Made by a program: the position numbers and the translations under genes
In this document: piece after piece, positions 46,526-56,204 of the stretch
How positions within the stretch are numbered: the stretch's first letter is position 1
Layout of the letters: each line of letters begins with the position of its first letter
Assembly (NCBI RefSeq): GCF_003240585.1
Contig: NZ_PCDP01000076.1
Location: forward strand, 124,001-188,000
DNA: 64,000 nt
Source of the DNA: Arminella tubonensis
Lineage (GTDB): Bacteria > Pseudomonadota > Alphaproteobacteria > Rhizobiales > Rhizobiaceae
Reading direction: 5' to 3'
The notes under the pieces: generated by a model
What the model was told of the DNA's origin: nothing
Database searches by the model: none
Seen by the model: only the letters and a program-made list of their open reading frames with translations

Positions 46526-48484
46526 ATGACGGACTTTTCCTCGCAAGAAGCGCTTAGCGGAACTTTTTCGACAGAAAGTCATGAGCCAAAGTTTCAGCGT
46601 GTGTTCTTATGCCATAACAATGACGACAAGCGTCTTGTGCGCGATGTTGCTGAAGCCATCGAGCTTGAATATGGCCTACCTAATTTTCTAGACGTCTACA
46701 GCATTCCAGCCGGTGCCGAGTTTATGTCATTCCTTGAAAATGAGCTGAATGTTTGCAATTCGTGTGCGATATTTCTTGGAGGAAATGGTTGGGGGCCGAC
46801 CCATCTATGGGAGGCGGAGCGAGCCGTCGCGCGATTCAAGAAGGATCCAAAATTCAAGCTTATCCCTGTGATGTTGCCGAGCATTAGGGGAGAAGATATT
46901 GACAGGCTTGCTTCGGGCAGCGTTTTTCGAGCCTTGAATTATGTGGATTTCCGCACGATTCCATTGGAAGCGGACAGCATGAGGAAGCTACACCTTGCGC
47001 TGACGGGATTGAATGATGAGCAGACTACGCGTGGCGGACTCACACCATTCATTCTTCGTCGGGATGCAAGGCGGTGGCTTGAACGGCAGGGAAAGGATAA
47101 GAGCCTACTTTATTCCGGGGCTAAGCTAACCGAGGCCCAGAATTTGCTGGAGACTGCTGGAGATCTTCTCGATGTGGGAGAAGTCGCGGCTTTTGTCAGA
47201 GCGGGGGCCGATCGCCAGCGTCAGTTCTGGCGGAATGTACTAATAGCAACTATGTTTGGAGCGCATCGGAGGTTCTTTATGTCACTCACCTATAACGGCA
47301 GGCCTTTCAACGCGGCCGACTTCGCTAAGGACATCGAAGATGCGGCACTAGAGCAGGTCAAAGAGCACTTCTTTGAGAGGATATCCTCCATTAGGGACCC
47401 AGGCACCGGAGAATTTCCAACAGTGCAGGTGCTGGGCGATCGCCTGGACGATATTCGCCTTTCTGTGGAAGGATCACCATCGCTGATCGAGATCGTAAAA
47501 TGCCGTATGAGCGACGAAGAGATTCGTGCGACCACGTTCACATCCTCCCTGCAGTTGGCCGATCCAACGGCCTTTTTAAGCTATGCTAAGGAAGACGGTG
47601 CGCTGGCTCAACAGATCGCTGAAGCCCTCATGGCTAAAGGCATCAATGTCTGGTGGGACCAGTGGGAAATGGGAGCGGGCGCTAGCCTGCGTCAGCGTAT
47701 AGACGAGGGACTGGGCGGCTGCACGCACTTCATCGTTTTGATTACTCCAATTTCGATTACCAAGCCTTGGGTCAATCACGAGATCGATGCCGGGTTGATG
47801 TTGCGGATTCACGGCCAAGCAGCCTTCATCCCGCTTCGCTCCAATTTTCCGGCGACACTACTTCCACCATTGATGTCCGGCTTGATGTCTCCAGAGATAT
47901 CCATTTCGGCTTTCGAGAAGAGCATCGAAAACCTGGCGAACGATATTCACGGACTATCCCGCAGGCCGTCAGTCGGGCCGCGCCCTGCTACTGCCGAGAT
48001 GCCTGCCATCGGGTATTCGAAAACTGCTACGGCGATTGCGAAGATATTCGTGGAATTGACCAAAACGGCGCTGTTCGGCGATCCTCAGATGGATACCGAA
48101 GAAATTTCCATAGCAGTCGGCGCTTCGGTCGAGGACGTGGAAGACGCACTGCACGAACTTCGGGACCTGGTTACGGTCAGCTTTGATCGGGTATTGCCTA
48201 AAACTGGCTTGTACGCGACCTTCGATAGCTACTTCAAGGATTGGTCGCCAGATAAGGATGCGTTGCGTATTGCCGCTGACCTGATCAATGATCCGTCTAT
48301 GCCGCATTTGGCTGAAGATGTAGCGAGCCGTTACGGATGGCACGCTCGTCGGCTGAACCCGGCTTTGGCATACCTTCTTTCGCGACAGTTGATCGTCGAT
48401 TATCAGGTACTCGCAAACGATTGGCTTTGTTTCCGGGTCGTGAAGACCGACTCGACCCGAAGGTTCGTTCGAAGCCGAAGTTGA
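46526..48484 (+). CDS. Double-TIR protein with C-terminal helical/winged domains
   Basis: 652 residues from ATG 46526 (GAGG 7 bases upstream). TIR-1 (about 22-150): VFLCHNNDDKRLVRDVAEAI, DVYSIPAGAEF and HLWEAERAVARF with Trp95 and Glu98. A middle helical region (about 200-340) follows. TIR-2 (about 345-470): AFLSYAKEDGALAQQIAEAL, VWWDQWEMGAGASLRQRI and KPWVNHEIDAGL with Trp415 and Glu419. The last 150 residues hold two winged-helix-like segments (ISIAVGASVEDVEDALHEL; EDVASRYGWHARRLNPALAY). Two TIRs in one chain might pair internally; the winged helices could bind DNA or RNA. No adjacent partner on the strand within 490 bp. Confidence 0.85.
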   Translation: MTDFSSQEALSGTFSTESHEPKFQRVFLCHNNDDKRLVRDVAEAIELEYGLPNFLDVYSIPAGAEFMSFLENELNVCNSCAIFLGGNGWGPTHLWEAERAVARFKKDPKFKLIPVMLPSIRGEDIDRLASGSVFRALNYVDFRTIPLEADSMRKLHLALTGLNDEQTTRGGLTPFILRRDARRWLERQGKDKSLLYSGAKLTEAQNLLETAGDLLDVGEVAAFVRAGADRQRQFWRNVLIATMFGAHRRFFMSLTYNGRPFNAADFAKDIEDAALEQVKEHFFERISSIRDPGTGEFPTVQVLGDRLDDIRLSVEGSPSLIEIVKCRMSDEEIRATTFTSSLQLADPTAFLSYAKEDGALAQQIAEALMAKGINVWWDQWEMGAGASLRQRIDEGLGGCTHFIVLITPISITKPWVNHEIDAGLMLRIHGQAAFIPLRSNFPATLLPPLMSGLMSPEISISAFEKSIENLANDIHGLSRRPSVGPRPATAEMPAIGYSKTATAIAKIFVELTKTALFGDPQMDTEEISIAVGASVEDVEDALHELRDLVTVSFDRVLPKTGLYATFDSYFKDWSPDKDALRIAADLINDPSMPHLAEDVASRYGWHARRLNPALAYLLSRQLIVDYQVLANDWLCFRVVKTDSTRRFVRSRS

Positions 48485-49111
48485 GGTTTAGGCGGAAACT
48501 TTCATCTAGGGACCGTTGGATTGTAGTGGCCTATTCTCACGCGCTTACGGGCCGATCAATAATTGATCCGTCTCGCGGTGTTGTAGACTTTCCCGCGCTC
48601 GGCAAGAGTCACTATATCGCCTCACAACAGAATTTGGGTGGCGTGAAATTCGCACGGTGACGTAGATTGCCTGCAGGGGCGACGTCGTTTCGATTGTTTC
48701 GCCAGCAAGCCGCATTCGCGCGGGCCGAATTTCTCGATTTCTGTTTTGAGGCTTGATACAGCACCGGATAGATCGACTAATCAGCTAGCTTACAGCCTAT
48801 TTCGAAGTGGCAGCGTTACCTCGGCGGCCTGTTGTCTTAGAGATAGTTTGACAGTATTCAATGGTTTTAGGAACAACAGTCGCGATAAGGCGATTACGGG
48901 TGTGACGTTAAGGCGGTATGAGATGTCTGATAAATCTTTGACGCTGGCTTACCACTCAACGATGGTGGGAAACTAACGCTTGCGGAATAGGATTGGATGT
49001 TCTACTTTTGTTCGCAAAAACTCTGTTAATTGTTTTATAAGACACTTCTAGAGTGTTTGATTCGCCTGCAGAGTGCATCTGAAGATAGTAAGATCGTTGG
49101 GAAGTGAGCTG
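48485..49111. other. AT-richer spacer without a supported gene
   Basis: About 630 bases; short frames only, no motif. AT-rich towards 49000-49060, as expected for the promoter of the HD/PRTase pair. Confidence 0.4.
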
Positions 49112-49573
49112 ATGGTGACCACTGCTAAATTAGATCCCGCTGCCGCGATCCCAACTGAAAGGTTTGTCGAAGCGTTTGTTGCGAAGTTGGTCGGCAAGGG
49201 ATGGAAGAGCATTGCACCACAGGACCCGCGAACCCGCAAGGCGCTTGCATCCGTTGTTGGACTGTTCGATCGCGCGATCGAGGACTTTGAAGAACAAGGC
49301 GTCCCGTGGAAACAAGTTGTTCCGTGGGTGAGAATTGCAAATAATTTAAGGCCATCTCCGATGGGTGGTATCGAGAATTGGGAATTTCAACTTCGATCGG
49401 CTCAAGGCTTTCTGACGCGCGTTTCGAACCCAAGCTACGAGATAGTTGACTTAGCAATTGCGCCATCCACGGCAAAGTTCGAGTTGGAAAAGCTAACAGA
49501 AGCCCAAAGAACTTTGATCGATGAGGCGTGCAATTTGTTTTTCAAAGAAAGCGGATCCGCAGATCGACCATGA
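49112..49573 (+). CDS. Small partner protein of the HD-PRTase gene
   Basis: 153 residues from ATG 49112, soluble and mostly helical (RFVEAFVAKLVGKGWKSIAP; LVDRA-like VGLFDRAIEDFEEQGVP). No family recognised. Its stop overlaps the start of the HD gene by 4 bp (ATGA), which makes co-translation nearly certain and suggests an inhibitor, adaptor or sensor subunit. Confidence 0.7.
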   Translation: MVTTAKLDPAAAIPTERFVEAFVAKLVGKGWKSIAPQDPRTRKALASVVGLFDRAIEDFEEQGVPWKQVVPWVRIANNLRPSPMGGIENWEFQLRSAQGFLTRVSNPSYEIVDLAIAPSTAKFELEKLTEAQRTLIDEACNLFFKESGSADRP

Positions 49574-52443
49574 CCGACACGTCTTCGCGCGTTGCCGGTG
49601 TGCGCAAGCTTGAGAAGCATCTTTTCTCAGCAGAAAATCTTCAGTTTGAACGGGCTTTGAATAGCGCATTCGACCGCATTGGCTTCACAGAGGCACATGT
49701 AGCGGGAAGAATAGGTAGTACCAGATCTGAAAAACAAAAAGCCCTAAAAGACTCCGTTTGGGGAATGATGGAGTTTGACGAGGGTGCGATGAAGCTGATC
49801 GACTCCCCGCTCTTGCAGCGGCTGAGGCGTATAAAACAGCTTGGATTTAGCTACCTGACCTATCCCTCAGCGGAGCACTCTCGGTTTCCTCATTCGATTG
49901 GAATGGCCCATGTAGTAGGCAAGTTCATTGCAGCGATCGACAGGCAGCGGGACAAGGTAGAGATGGAGGCTCATCTGGAAGGTTTCAAACGTTTTGAAGA
50001 CCTACAGCCCTTGCGACCCCAAGAACTCATCCATGCCGCGCTTCTTCATGATATCGGTCACCTTCCGTTCTCACACGCTGCGGAATCTGCTATCGAAGGC
50101 AGCAAGGATCGCTTCCGATTTGGGGGATTTTCAGATGAAGATTTTACATTTCGCGCAGCAAATTTTCTGAAAGCTCGAGTTTCTCTTTCGGAAACAATCT
50201 CGATCGCAATTGTGCTGTCTCCCCGCTTCAGGCGCTACTATGAGAAATACATCGACAAAAAAGCGGATGATGAGGCCGTGCACCGAATTGCCTGCCTGAT
50301 TGCAGGACAACGAGTTCAGGACAATTGTGGTAATATTCAAGGAATTATCTCATCCTCTTCTGTCGACGCAGACAAGATCGACTACGTCAATCGCGACGCT
50401 GCAGCATGTGGTATCCCAGTCGGCGTTGACGTGTCGCGAGTGTTTCTGGGAAGCTCGCTTATTGGAATTGATGCAACTAAGGCAAAAAAACTCGCTTTCA
50501 GCCCAAAAGATAGACTTGTTTTTGCTCTAAATGCGTCCGGCTGGGACACTTATGACGAAATAATTCGAGCTCGTTCCACGCTTTATCAACGAGTATACTT
50601 ACACTCATTCACTCGAACCGCTGAAGCAATTTTTGCCCGAGCCCTGAAACTGAATACTGGAAGTGGCGATAGCCAGATTGACGACGCCATCGGTATTTGG
50701 TCGTTATCAGACAACGCACTATTAGACGAACTCGCTCGATCAACGGATGGCGAGGTGGCAACGTTAGGCGCTTCTCTTAGAGATAGACAAATGCCCAAAA
50801 AGGCGTGCGCCCTTAGTACAAATCTTTTGAAGTCGCTGGTGCATGTTCAGGGCATCTTCCCGAAGATCTTTGATGGGCCGGAAAATGTGAATGCCTTCTC
50901 GACTTTGAGGAAACAGATCGCCGATCCTTTCAGAAGGAAATTCACACAGAAAAACGAAGAGGCTGTCGATAGCGTTCATTTCGAAAACTCGGTTATTTAC
51001 GAAGCCAATGAAATCTACAAAGCCCTTCAGGCGGTTGGGTTTTCTGATTTGCCGACAATGCCCCTGTCGAACGTCGTTTTGATCGATATAGCAGGCCTTG
51101 ATCACAAGAAGTCCGACGCGCCTGTGTTTCAGCATGGCGAGCTTCTATCCTCAGAGCTTTTGACCAACGTTCGCGGCGTGAGCGATGCCTCGGACCATTT
51201 TCGTCAAATTGGCTATGTCATGGCTCCACAAGAGTGGCGAGAGATCGTCTCGTTGGCGGCGAGAACGATCATCTACAAAAAATCCCTGGACACCCCGAAT
51301 TCTCTCTTCGAAAACAAAATCGCTGAAACTGGCTCTGCCGAAGAGGCTGAACGTAGGTTCGGACCGTTGCAAGTCAAACCACTTACGATCTTGGATATCG
51401 ATGGCTTGCATCGGAGAACGGGAACCGATCGCAAGAGAATGAAACGTATCATGTCTGAACTGGAGACCGCGTCCTATTTTGATAGCTTTCCCGCACTTGC
51501 CATAAAGACCGATGAGAGTGACGTCGCGTTATTGTCGAAAAAGTTCGAGAAGTTCGACGGGGAGGGCGGTTGGTCCATAAACAGTGAGACGGTTGCGGCT
51601 TTCATTGACCAATTCCCTCCCGGCCTGAGAGAGGACCTGCGCGAGGCCCTCGCTACGGGGGATTTCATTCCGCGAGACACTGCCGTCAAACTGATAGCTG
51701 AGCAGTTGAGGGAAATTGCGTCTACTGTAAAGAATGTCATCGTTGTGCCGCTCTCCACATCCAGCGGCGGAGCGATAGTGGCTGGCCTGCGAAGCTTATT
51801 GAAAACTGATAAATCCATTAGCGTGGTTTCAACACTCAGAGAGGCTGTCGCAGATCCTGGCAAATCGACGTTGATTGTGTTTGCTGATGATAACGCTGCT
51901 TCCGGTACTCAGGCAGCTGCGCAGTTGTGGGCGTATAGTGGACGTCCGAGGGACTCATGGCCTGGTGACCTTCGCAGCGAAAAAGGTCTGGTTGAAAAAC
52001 CTTCGGCTGAAGAGATGGCAGCTCTTAAGAGCATTGATTTCAAAATTGTCGTTGCCTACGGCCACCCGCAAGCGAATGTCAAATTAACTGCAGCCTGTCA
52101 GGAACTAGGGTTCACGGGCTTTGACGGGATTGTCCCGGCGATGGAAATCGGGAAGAAAATCAATTGGAGTGTTGGGCTAAAAGAATATCTGTCAAACATT
52201 GGCGCCAAGCTAGTTGCGTTCGATCTCTGGCAAAAGGATTTGGGAGATCTGAACAAAGCGGAGGTTGAGAGATGCGAGCAAAACGCCTTTGGCTATGGAA
52301 ATATCGGAGGACTGACAATTTTACAAAACACAGTACCTACGTCGACGGCAACTGCTTTTTGGATGCCTGGAATCGTTGATGGAAGGCCATGGACACCACT
52401 CGCTATCAGACAAGGACGACTTTCCGGCCTTACGTTAGCCTAA
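49570..52443 (+). CDS. HD phosphohydrolase fused to phosphoribosyltransferase-like domain
   Basis: 957 residues. The N-terminal ~500 residues are an HD domain of the SAMHD1/dGTPase-like kind: FPHSIGMAH (His108, His114), LLHDIGHLPFSHAAE (His160-Asp161, His164) and VDADKIDYVNRDA (Asp266, Asp271). Such proteins strip phosphates from dNTPs or other nucleotides. A middle part includes a winged-helix-like stretch. The C-terminus (about 725-900) has a type I PRTase-like core: VIVVPLSTSSGGAIVAGL, then LIVFADDNAASGTQAAAQ where the PRPP loop would be. Related PRTase-like conflict effectors have been predicted computationally. Together the domains could deplete or remodel nucleotides. Confidence 0.85.
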   Translation: MTDTSSRVAGVRKLEKHLFSAENLQFERALNSAFDRIGFTEAHVAGRIGSTRSEKQKALKDSVWGMMEFDEGAMKLIDSPLLQRLRRIKQLGFSYLTYPSAEHSRFPHSIGMAHVVGKFIAAIDRQRDKVEMEAHLEGFKRFEDLQPLRPQELIHAALLHDIGHLPFSHAAESAIEGSKDRFRFGGFSDEDFTFRAANFLKARVSLSETISIAIVLSPRFRRYYEKYIDKKADDEAVHRIACLIAGQRVQDNCGNIQGIISSSSVDADKIDYVNRDAAACGIPVGVDVSRVFLGSSLIGIDATKAKKLAFSPKDRLVFALNASGWDTYDEIIRARSTLYQRVYLHSFTRTAEAIFARALKLNTGSGDSQIDDAIGIWSLSDNALLDELARSTDGEVATLGASLRDRQMPKKACALSTNLLKSLVHVQGIFPKIFDGPENVNAFSTLRKQIADPFRRKFTQKNEEAVDSVHFENSVIYEANEIYKALQAVGFSDLPTMPLSNVVLIDIAGLDHKKSDAPVFQHGELLSSELLTNVRGVSDASDHFRQIGYVMAPQEWREIVSLAARTIIYKKSLDTPNSLFENKIAETGSAEEAERRFGPLQVKPLTILDIDGLHRRTGTDRKRMKRIMSELETASYFDSFPALAIKTDESDVALLSKKFEKFDGEGGWSINSETVAAFIDQFPPGLREDLREALATGDFIPRDTAVKLIAEQLREIASTVKNVIVVPLSTSSGGAIVAGLRSLLKTDKSISVVSTLREAVADPGKSTLIVFADDNAASGTQAAAQLWAYSGRPRDSWPGDLRSEKGLVEKPSAEEMAALKSIDFKIVVAYGHPQANVKLTAACQELGFTGFDGIVPAMEIGKKINWSVGLKEYLSNIGAKLVAFDLWQKDLGDLNKAEVERCEQNAFGYGNIGGLTILQNTVPTSTATAFWMPGIVDGRPWTPLAIRQGRLSGLTLA

Positions 52444-52582
52444 CGACGTTCGGCGTTAAACTGGACAACTCGGTAACGACGAGACTGCGTTAAAGCTCAT
52501 TGTGGTAAACCCTGCAGAATTCAACGTTGTCGCTTGCAACGGCTAAGATTTTCATGGGGTAACACCAAGCGAGATTAAGCAA

Positions 52583-52990
52583 ATGAGCAAAGAGTACGCA
52601 GTTTTTCTTTTTAATGGATCATTTACAAACACCGAACGCCCTGTCCAGGTCCCGTGTCGAGATGTTGATCGTGCGACAGAAATCGCCCAGCAACTGACCT
52701 TGCAGTACGGCGCCCCACCATTTGCCTTCCACTTTGAGTCCAGGGTAGACTCCCTGGACTCCATTGGAAACAGGAGCGGCTTGTATTATCTCGGGGGTAC
52801 GATTCAAACGCTTGCAGAGATCCGAGCCGAATGTAACCCTTCCAACCAACGCATGATTTGGAACCTGGAAGCCCGCGGTATCGACAAAATCGTGACGAAC
52901 AACTGTCCCTGCCTTGCATGCTTTCCACTTCGGGATGAAGACCAAGTTTTAACTTGGGAACCCGCGGTGGAGAGCCGGTTTGGTCTTTGA
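52583..52990 (+). CDS. Conserved-looking hypothetical protein
   Basis: 135 residues, soluble alpha/beta. SLDSIGNRSGLYYLGGTIQT and a Cys-rich end (NNCPCLACFPL) are the notable features; the Cys pair CxxC could bind metal. No family assigned. It is convergent with the TIR-like gene at 52996 (5 bp between stops) and follows the HD-PRTase gene by 140 bp on the same strand, so it may be a third member of that unit. Confidence 0.6.
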   Translation: MSKEYAVFLFNGSFTNTERPVQVPCRDVDRATEIAQQLTLQYGAPPFAFHFESRVDSLDSIGNRSGLYYLGGTIQTLAEIRAECNPSNQRMIWNLEARGIDKIVTNNCPCLACFPLRDEDQVLTWEPAVESRFGL

Positions 52991-52995
52991 CATAA

Positions 52996-53694
52996 CTAGA
53001 CTGGCTTTCCTCCCAAGGCTGTCTCTAATTCAGACAATCGCTGTTCGCTGATCTTCCAGGCATTGAGCGTCTCATCCCATTTCCCGTTGGCGAGCGCCAC
53101 GACGCGTTTTTGCATAACAAATGAGCCCTGGAAGTTGATCTGCTTGTTCAGCTTTTGAGCGATGAGCATTCCGGTTGGAACTGCTATGGGCAAGGTGGCT
53201 TCGCGTGGCTGGCCATCGAACTTTCGCTGCAGTGGCGGGAGAACGTCAATCAACTGCTTAATTTGTCTACAAGCGGCTTGGACAGCTCGCCCAGGATTGG
53301 CCTTGCTGACTGAATAGCTGTACGTAATCGGAGTAATACCCTGTAGGTCGCTGGGAAGCTTGATTTCATGGTCACCGGGAGCAACGAAAAAGGTCCTCTC
53401 TTTACCCAACGCGCCCATAAACAATCCCAATTCAAGAATGACGTTGTCTCGTGGCGCAAGCGCATTTTTATCCCTGTGCGTGAGGTCATCATCAGGGGTT
53501 AGAAGAAAGACCGCGAAATCTACTTGATTGGTAACTCGAATAAGGTTGTCCAGGTGGCTGTGATTGACGCGAAATGAGCAGAATCCGCTCTTGTCGCTAG
53601 CTCGGCCGCAGTAGAGTGGTGCTTCGAACTGATCTTGCATGGCATCAGCCAGACGAGCGCTTTCTGTAGAATGACCCAAGAATATATTTTTCAT
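52996..53694 (-). CDS. TIR-like nucleotide-binding protein (PF10137 type)
   Basis: 232 residues from ATG 53694 (GGA 7 bases upstream). The N-terminal 130 residues match the predicted nucleotide-binding TIR-like family: KNIFLGHSTESARLADAMQ, FAVFLLTPDDDL, and RDNVILELGLFMGALGKER with likely catalytic Glu88. This family includes effectors activated by cyclic nucleotides in CBASS and Pycsar. The C-terminal ~100 residues are not recognised and could be the ligand-sensing part. No nucleotide cyclase or CD-NTase is next to it. It is divergent from another TIR gene 102 bp away. Confidence 0.85.
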   Translation of the reverse strand: MKNIFLGHSTESARLADAMQDQFEAPLYCGRASDKSGFCSFRVNHSHLDNLIRVTNQVDFAVFLLTPDDDLTHRDKNALAPRDNVILELGLFMGALGKERTFFVAPGDHEIKLPSDLQGITPITYSYSVSKANPGRAVQAACRQIKQLIDVLPPLQRKFDGQPREATLPIAVPTGMLIAQKLNKQINFQGSFVMQKRVVALANGKWDETLNAWKISEQRLSELETALGGKPV

Positions 53695-53796
53695 AACGTT
53701 TCCATCTGCTTTTTGACTCCTACCTCTCATGTCGTCCGGGGTTTAAAATAACGTAAAAGCATATTCATGGCGCCGATGCATGCTTAACGGGAACCG

Positions 53797-55464
53797 ATGC
53801 AGATTCGTAAAGTGCGGAAGAAGTCGTCGAAACTTCCGCAACTCCCTTACGAAGGGAAATTGCTTGCGTTCTATACCACCTTAGGTAAGCTATTTTCGCG
53901 ATCGATCGGCTATTGGCGAAAAGGTGTTTCGATGAAACCTGGTCGTACTGGAAGGAATGGTAGTCCTGCGAAGTCCGTCGAACTAACGGGGCGGATCACG
54001 ACCGACGAGCTCGGCGGTGTCGAGAAGTTAGGAATTTTTATCAGCTATGCCAGCGAGGATATGCAGCTGGCACTGGCGATTTACAACGGCATAAAAGCCC
54101 ACGTCGACAGTGATTTCACCGATGTCTGGATAGACGTTGAAGGAATGAAATCGGGGTTCGATCTCAACTCCCAGATCCGCGATCAATTGAAAAAAACTGA
54201 CATTCTTGTCGTCGTTTATACGGGACAGGAAAAGGAAAGCCACGGGTTTACAGGCTTAGAAGTAGGATATTTTATGCGCGATCAGGACGAAATCTACCGT
54301 CCGGTGGAGAGGCGCCTCGTCGTGTTTTACTTGGACAAGATGCCAATGGTTGCCGCTGGCCTCAAAGGTATCCGTATTGGCCTAGACAAAGCCGAAATGT
54401 CATTGGACGAAGCCAAGTATCGGAAGAAGATCGATACGGTCGATGACGACCATGCCATTTCGCTCTTCTTGCAAGATATCGAGACCTCGGTAAATGTGTT
54501 TCGACATCGTATCGCTCTTCCGGACCGCAATCACTCAAAAGAGGATAGAAGGCTTTCGTCTCAGGGAATACTTTTGAATTTATTTAAAGCTTTACAGACG
54601 AGAAAAGACTTCGAAGTAAGCCCACAAAGAAAAATTGTTGTTTCCGTGGCGGATGATCTGACGGGTTTGAGTGAAGAGTTGCCTGGGACCTCTGTCATGA
54701 GCGGCGATCAAGCAACGATGTCAATTTTTGGCATCGGGGAAACTTCAGTTTTTTGGGAGAATTTCGTAGAGAACGCCTCCGCTCAGTTCAAGTTGATCTG
54801 GAAATCGACAATTGAGAAAGTGGTTTTCTCATCGCTGGATCAACTGGAAGCTGACAACAGCCAAATTATTGTGTCGGGCGCTCATCAGGACGTCTATCGG
54901 GTCATTTTAACAAAGAGGATCCGTTATAACAACGGCTCAAGCGAGTTTCACCTCTACCTTGTGAAGGTCCTGAAGCCGAATTCGCTAGGCAACGAGCGAA
55001 CCACACGGATACTGAAGGCGCTGGGTCTGTGCTCTCGCTTTCGATTTATGTTTTTCGAAAAGGCAAGTGACTTCTGTTCGTCCATGTTTGAAATTGGAAG
55101 TCTTTCACAGTGTCGCGATTCTGCTCGCGCTCTAATGAGAGAACTCGAGTTCTTGAGCCGGGACTCATTCGAAGCAAAATTGAATGACGCGGGCGTTTGG
55201 GCAGACTTCACTGATTGGCCCACAATAATAGAACTGACAAAGGTATATCGGCCGCTTGATAAGCGCCTGAAGGCCGCCGCGCAAAATATGCTCGTTGCCA
55301 AGGGCGATGAGGAAGGGGAAAAAGCCAAGGCGGCGTTGGTTGAAATCATCAGGCAGGTGGAGTCCGCGATGGATCAACCCAACATGACTTTGATCAGGGC
55401 ACTTTCAGCGGCGCTGATTGCTAATCTTCAAAAGCCACCAAGCGTTGCAGTCGACGCCGGGTAA
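53797..55464 (+). CDS. TIR domain protein with long unknown C-terminal region
   Basis: 555 residues (an internal ATG at 53932 would remove 45). A basic N-terminus is followed by a TIR (about 78-200): GIFISYASEDMQLALAIYNG, VWIDVEGMKSGFDLNSQI, ILVVVYTGQEKESHG and FTGLEVGYFM with a likely catalytic Glu. The remaining 330 residues are alpha/beta without a recognised family and contain a YRVILTKRIRYNNGSSEFH beta-hairpin and a helical end. Divergent from the PF10137-type gene, which suggests shared regulation or a two-TIR system. Confidence 0.85.
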   Translation: MQIRKVRKKSSKLPQLPYEGKLLAFYTTLGKLFSRSIGYWRKGVSMKPGRTGRNGSPAKSVELTGRITTDELGGVEKLGIFISYASEDMQLALAIYNGIKAHVDSDFTDVWIDVEGMKSGFDLNSQIRDQLKKTDILVVVYTGQEKESHGFTGLEVGYFMRDQDEIYRPVERRLVVFYLDKMPMVAAGLKGIRIGLDKAEMSLDEAKYRKKIDTVDDDHAISLFLQDIETSVNVFRHRIALPDRNHSKEDRRLSSQGILLNLFKALQTRKDFEVSPQRKIVVSVADDLTGLSEELPGTSVMSGDQATMSIFGIGETSVFWENFVENASAQFKLIWKSTIEKVVFSSLDQLEADNSQIIVSGAHQDVYRVILTKRIRYNNGSSEFHLYLVKVLKPNSLGNERTTRILKALGLCSRFRFMFFEKASDFCSSMFEIGSLSQCRDSARALMRELEFLSRDSFEAKLNDAGVWADFTDWPTIIELTKVYRPLDKRLKAAAQNMLVAKGDEEGEKAKAALVEIIRQVESAMDQPNMTLIRALSAALIANLQKPPSVAVDAG

Positions 55465-55922
55465 GCATCATTCAGCTTTCTCTGAGAAACGGTAGGCATC
55501 GACTTGTGCGGCACATGCTGAGGTTCCCCATCAGATAGCAAACGAATGTGTCCTATATCGGTCGATCGATGCCGCCGAATACAAACGTAAATGGTTCGCC
55601 GATGAAATGAGCGATGTCGTCTCGCGACGCTACGTGGGATGGCCTACGCGCTTACAATTTTAATGGCAGGTCGGTACCGATCCATTGGTGCCGGGTGGCA
55701 GTCACTCGACGGACTATTGTTGGAACCGATCGAACGCCAAAGAATGTTAGACTTCGCACGGCCATATAACCAATGTGGCGAGCAATACATCAGATAATTA
55801 GTGAGCGGCTCAGTAACTTTTAGAATGAATGGCTTGACCGCTTGCGCAGCACAAAAAAATAAAGAAACTCCATGAACAGTTGTCGCCCATGCGGGGATCG
55901 CACAACATAATTGGGTCAAACG
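55465..55922. other. Spacer before small membrane genes
   Basis: About 460 bases. One 44-codon plus frame (from 55663, MAGRYRSIGAGWQSLDGLL) looks faintly coding but has no known family. Otherwise nothing. Confidence 0.35.
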
Positions 55923-56204
55923 ATGCAAATATTCTCATCTGCTCAGAATTTTGCCGATCGGGTGCTGCAAAAATTTGTGGAACCTTTTATTGAGCTCTTC
56001 AATCACTTTCTTCTAACAATCTCAGCGTTATGCTTCATGGCTGGGACCGAGATCGCACTTCGGTTGCTTCATTTTCAGGAGAAGGTCATTCCAATCTTTG
56101 GTATAACTCTGGAGAGCTGGCTTTTCTTTATGGAGGTCTTCACCGTTACGTTTGTTCTATTCCATGGACTTTGGAGAGCATTGAGGATGAAAAATGAGCA
56201 GTAA
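55923..56204 (+). CDS. Small membrane protein A
   Basis: About 93 residues with two hydrophobic helices (FNHFLLTISALCFMAGTEIA and LESWLFFMEVFTVTFVLFHG). No family named. The next gene starts inside its end (11-bp overlap), so the two are made together. The location just before a SIR2 effector gene and the pairing of tiny membrane proteins suggest a membrane sensor or pore unit; this is inference. Confidence 0.6.
   Translation: MQIFSSAQNFADRVLQKFVEPFIELFNHFLLTISALCFMAGTEIALRLLHFQEKVIPIFGITLESWLFFMEVFTVTFVLFHGLWRALRMKNEQ

Noticed and set aside
46150..46582. Minus-strand frames in the spacer before the double-TIR gene
   Set aside because: Cys/Arg/Ser-rich with no motif; the right end overlaps the real gene start.
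52996..53694. CBASS or Pycsar effector with its cyclase
   Set aside because: The TIR-like effector family fits, but no CD-NTase, PycC cyclase or Cap2/Cap3 gene is visible anywhere near it.
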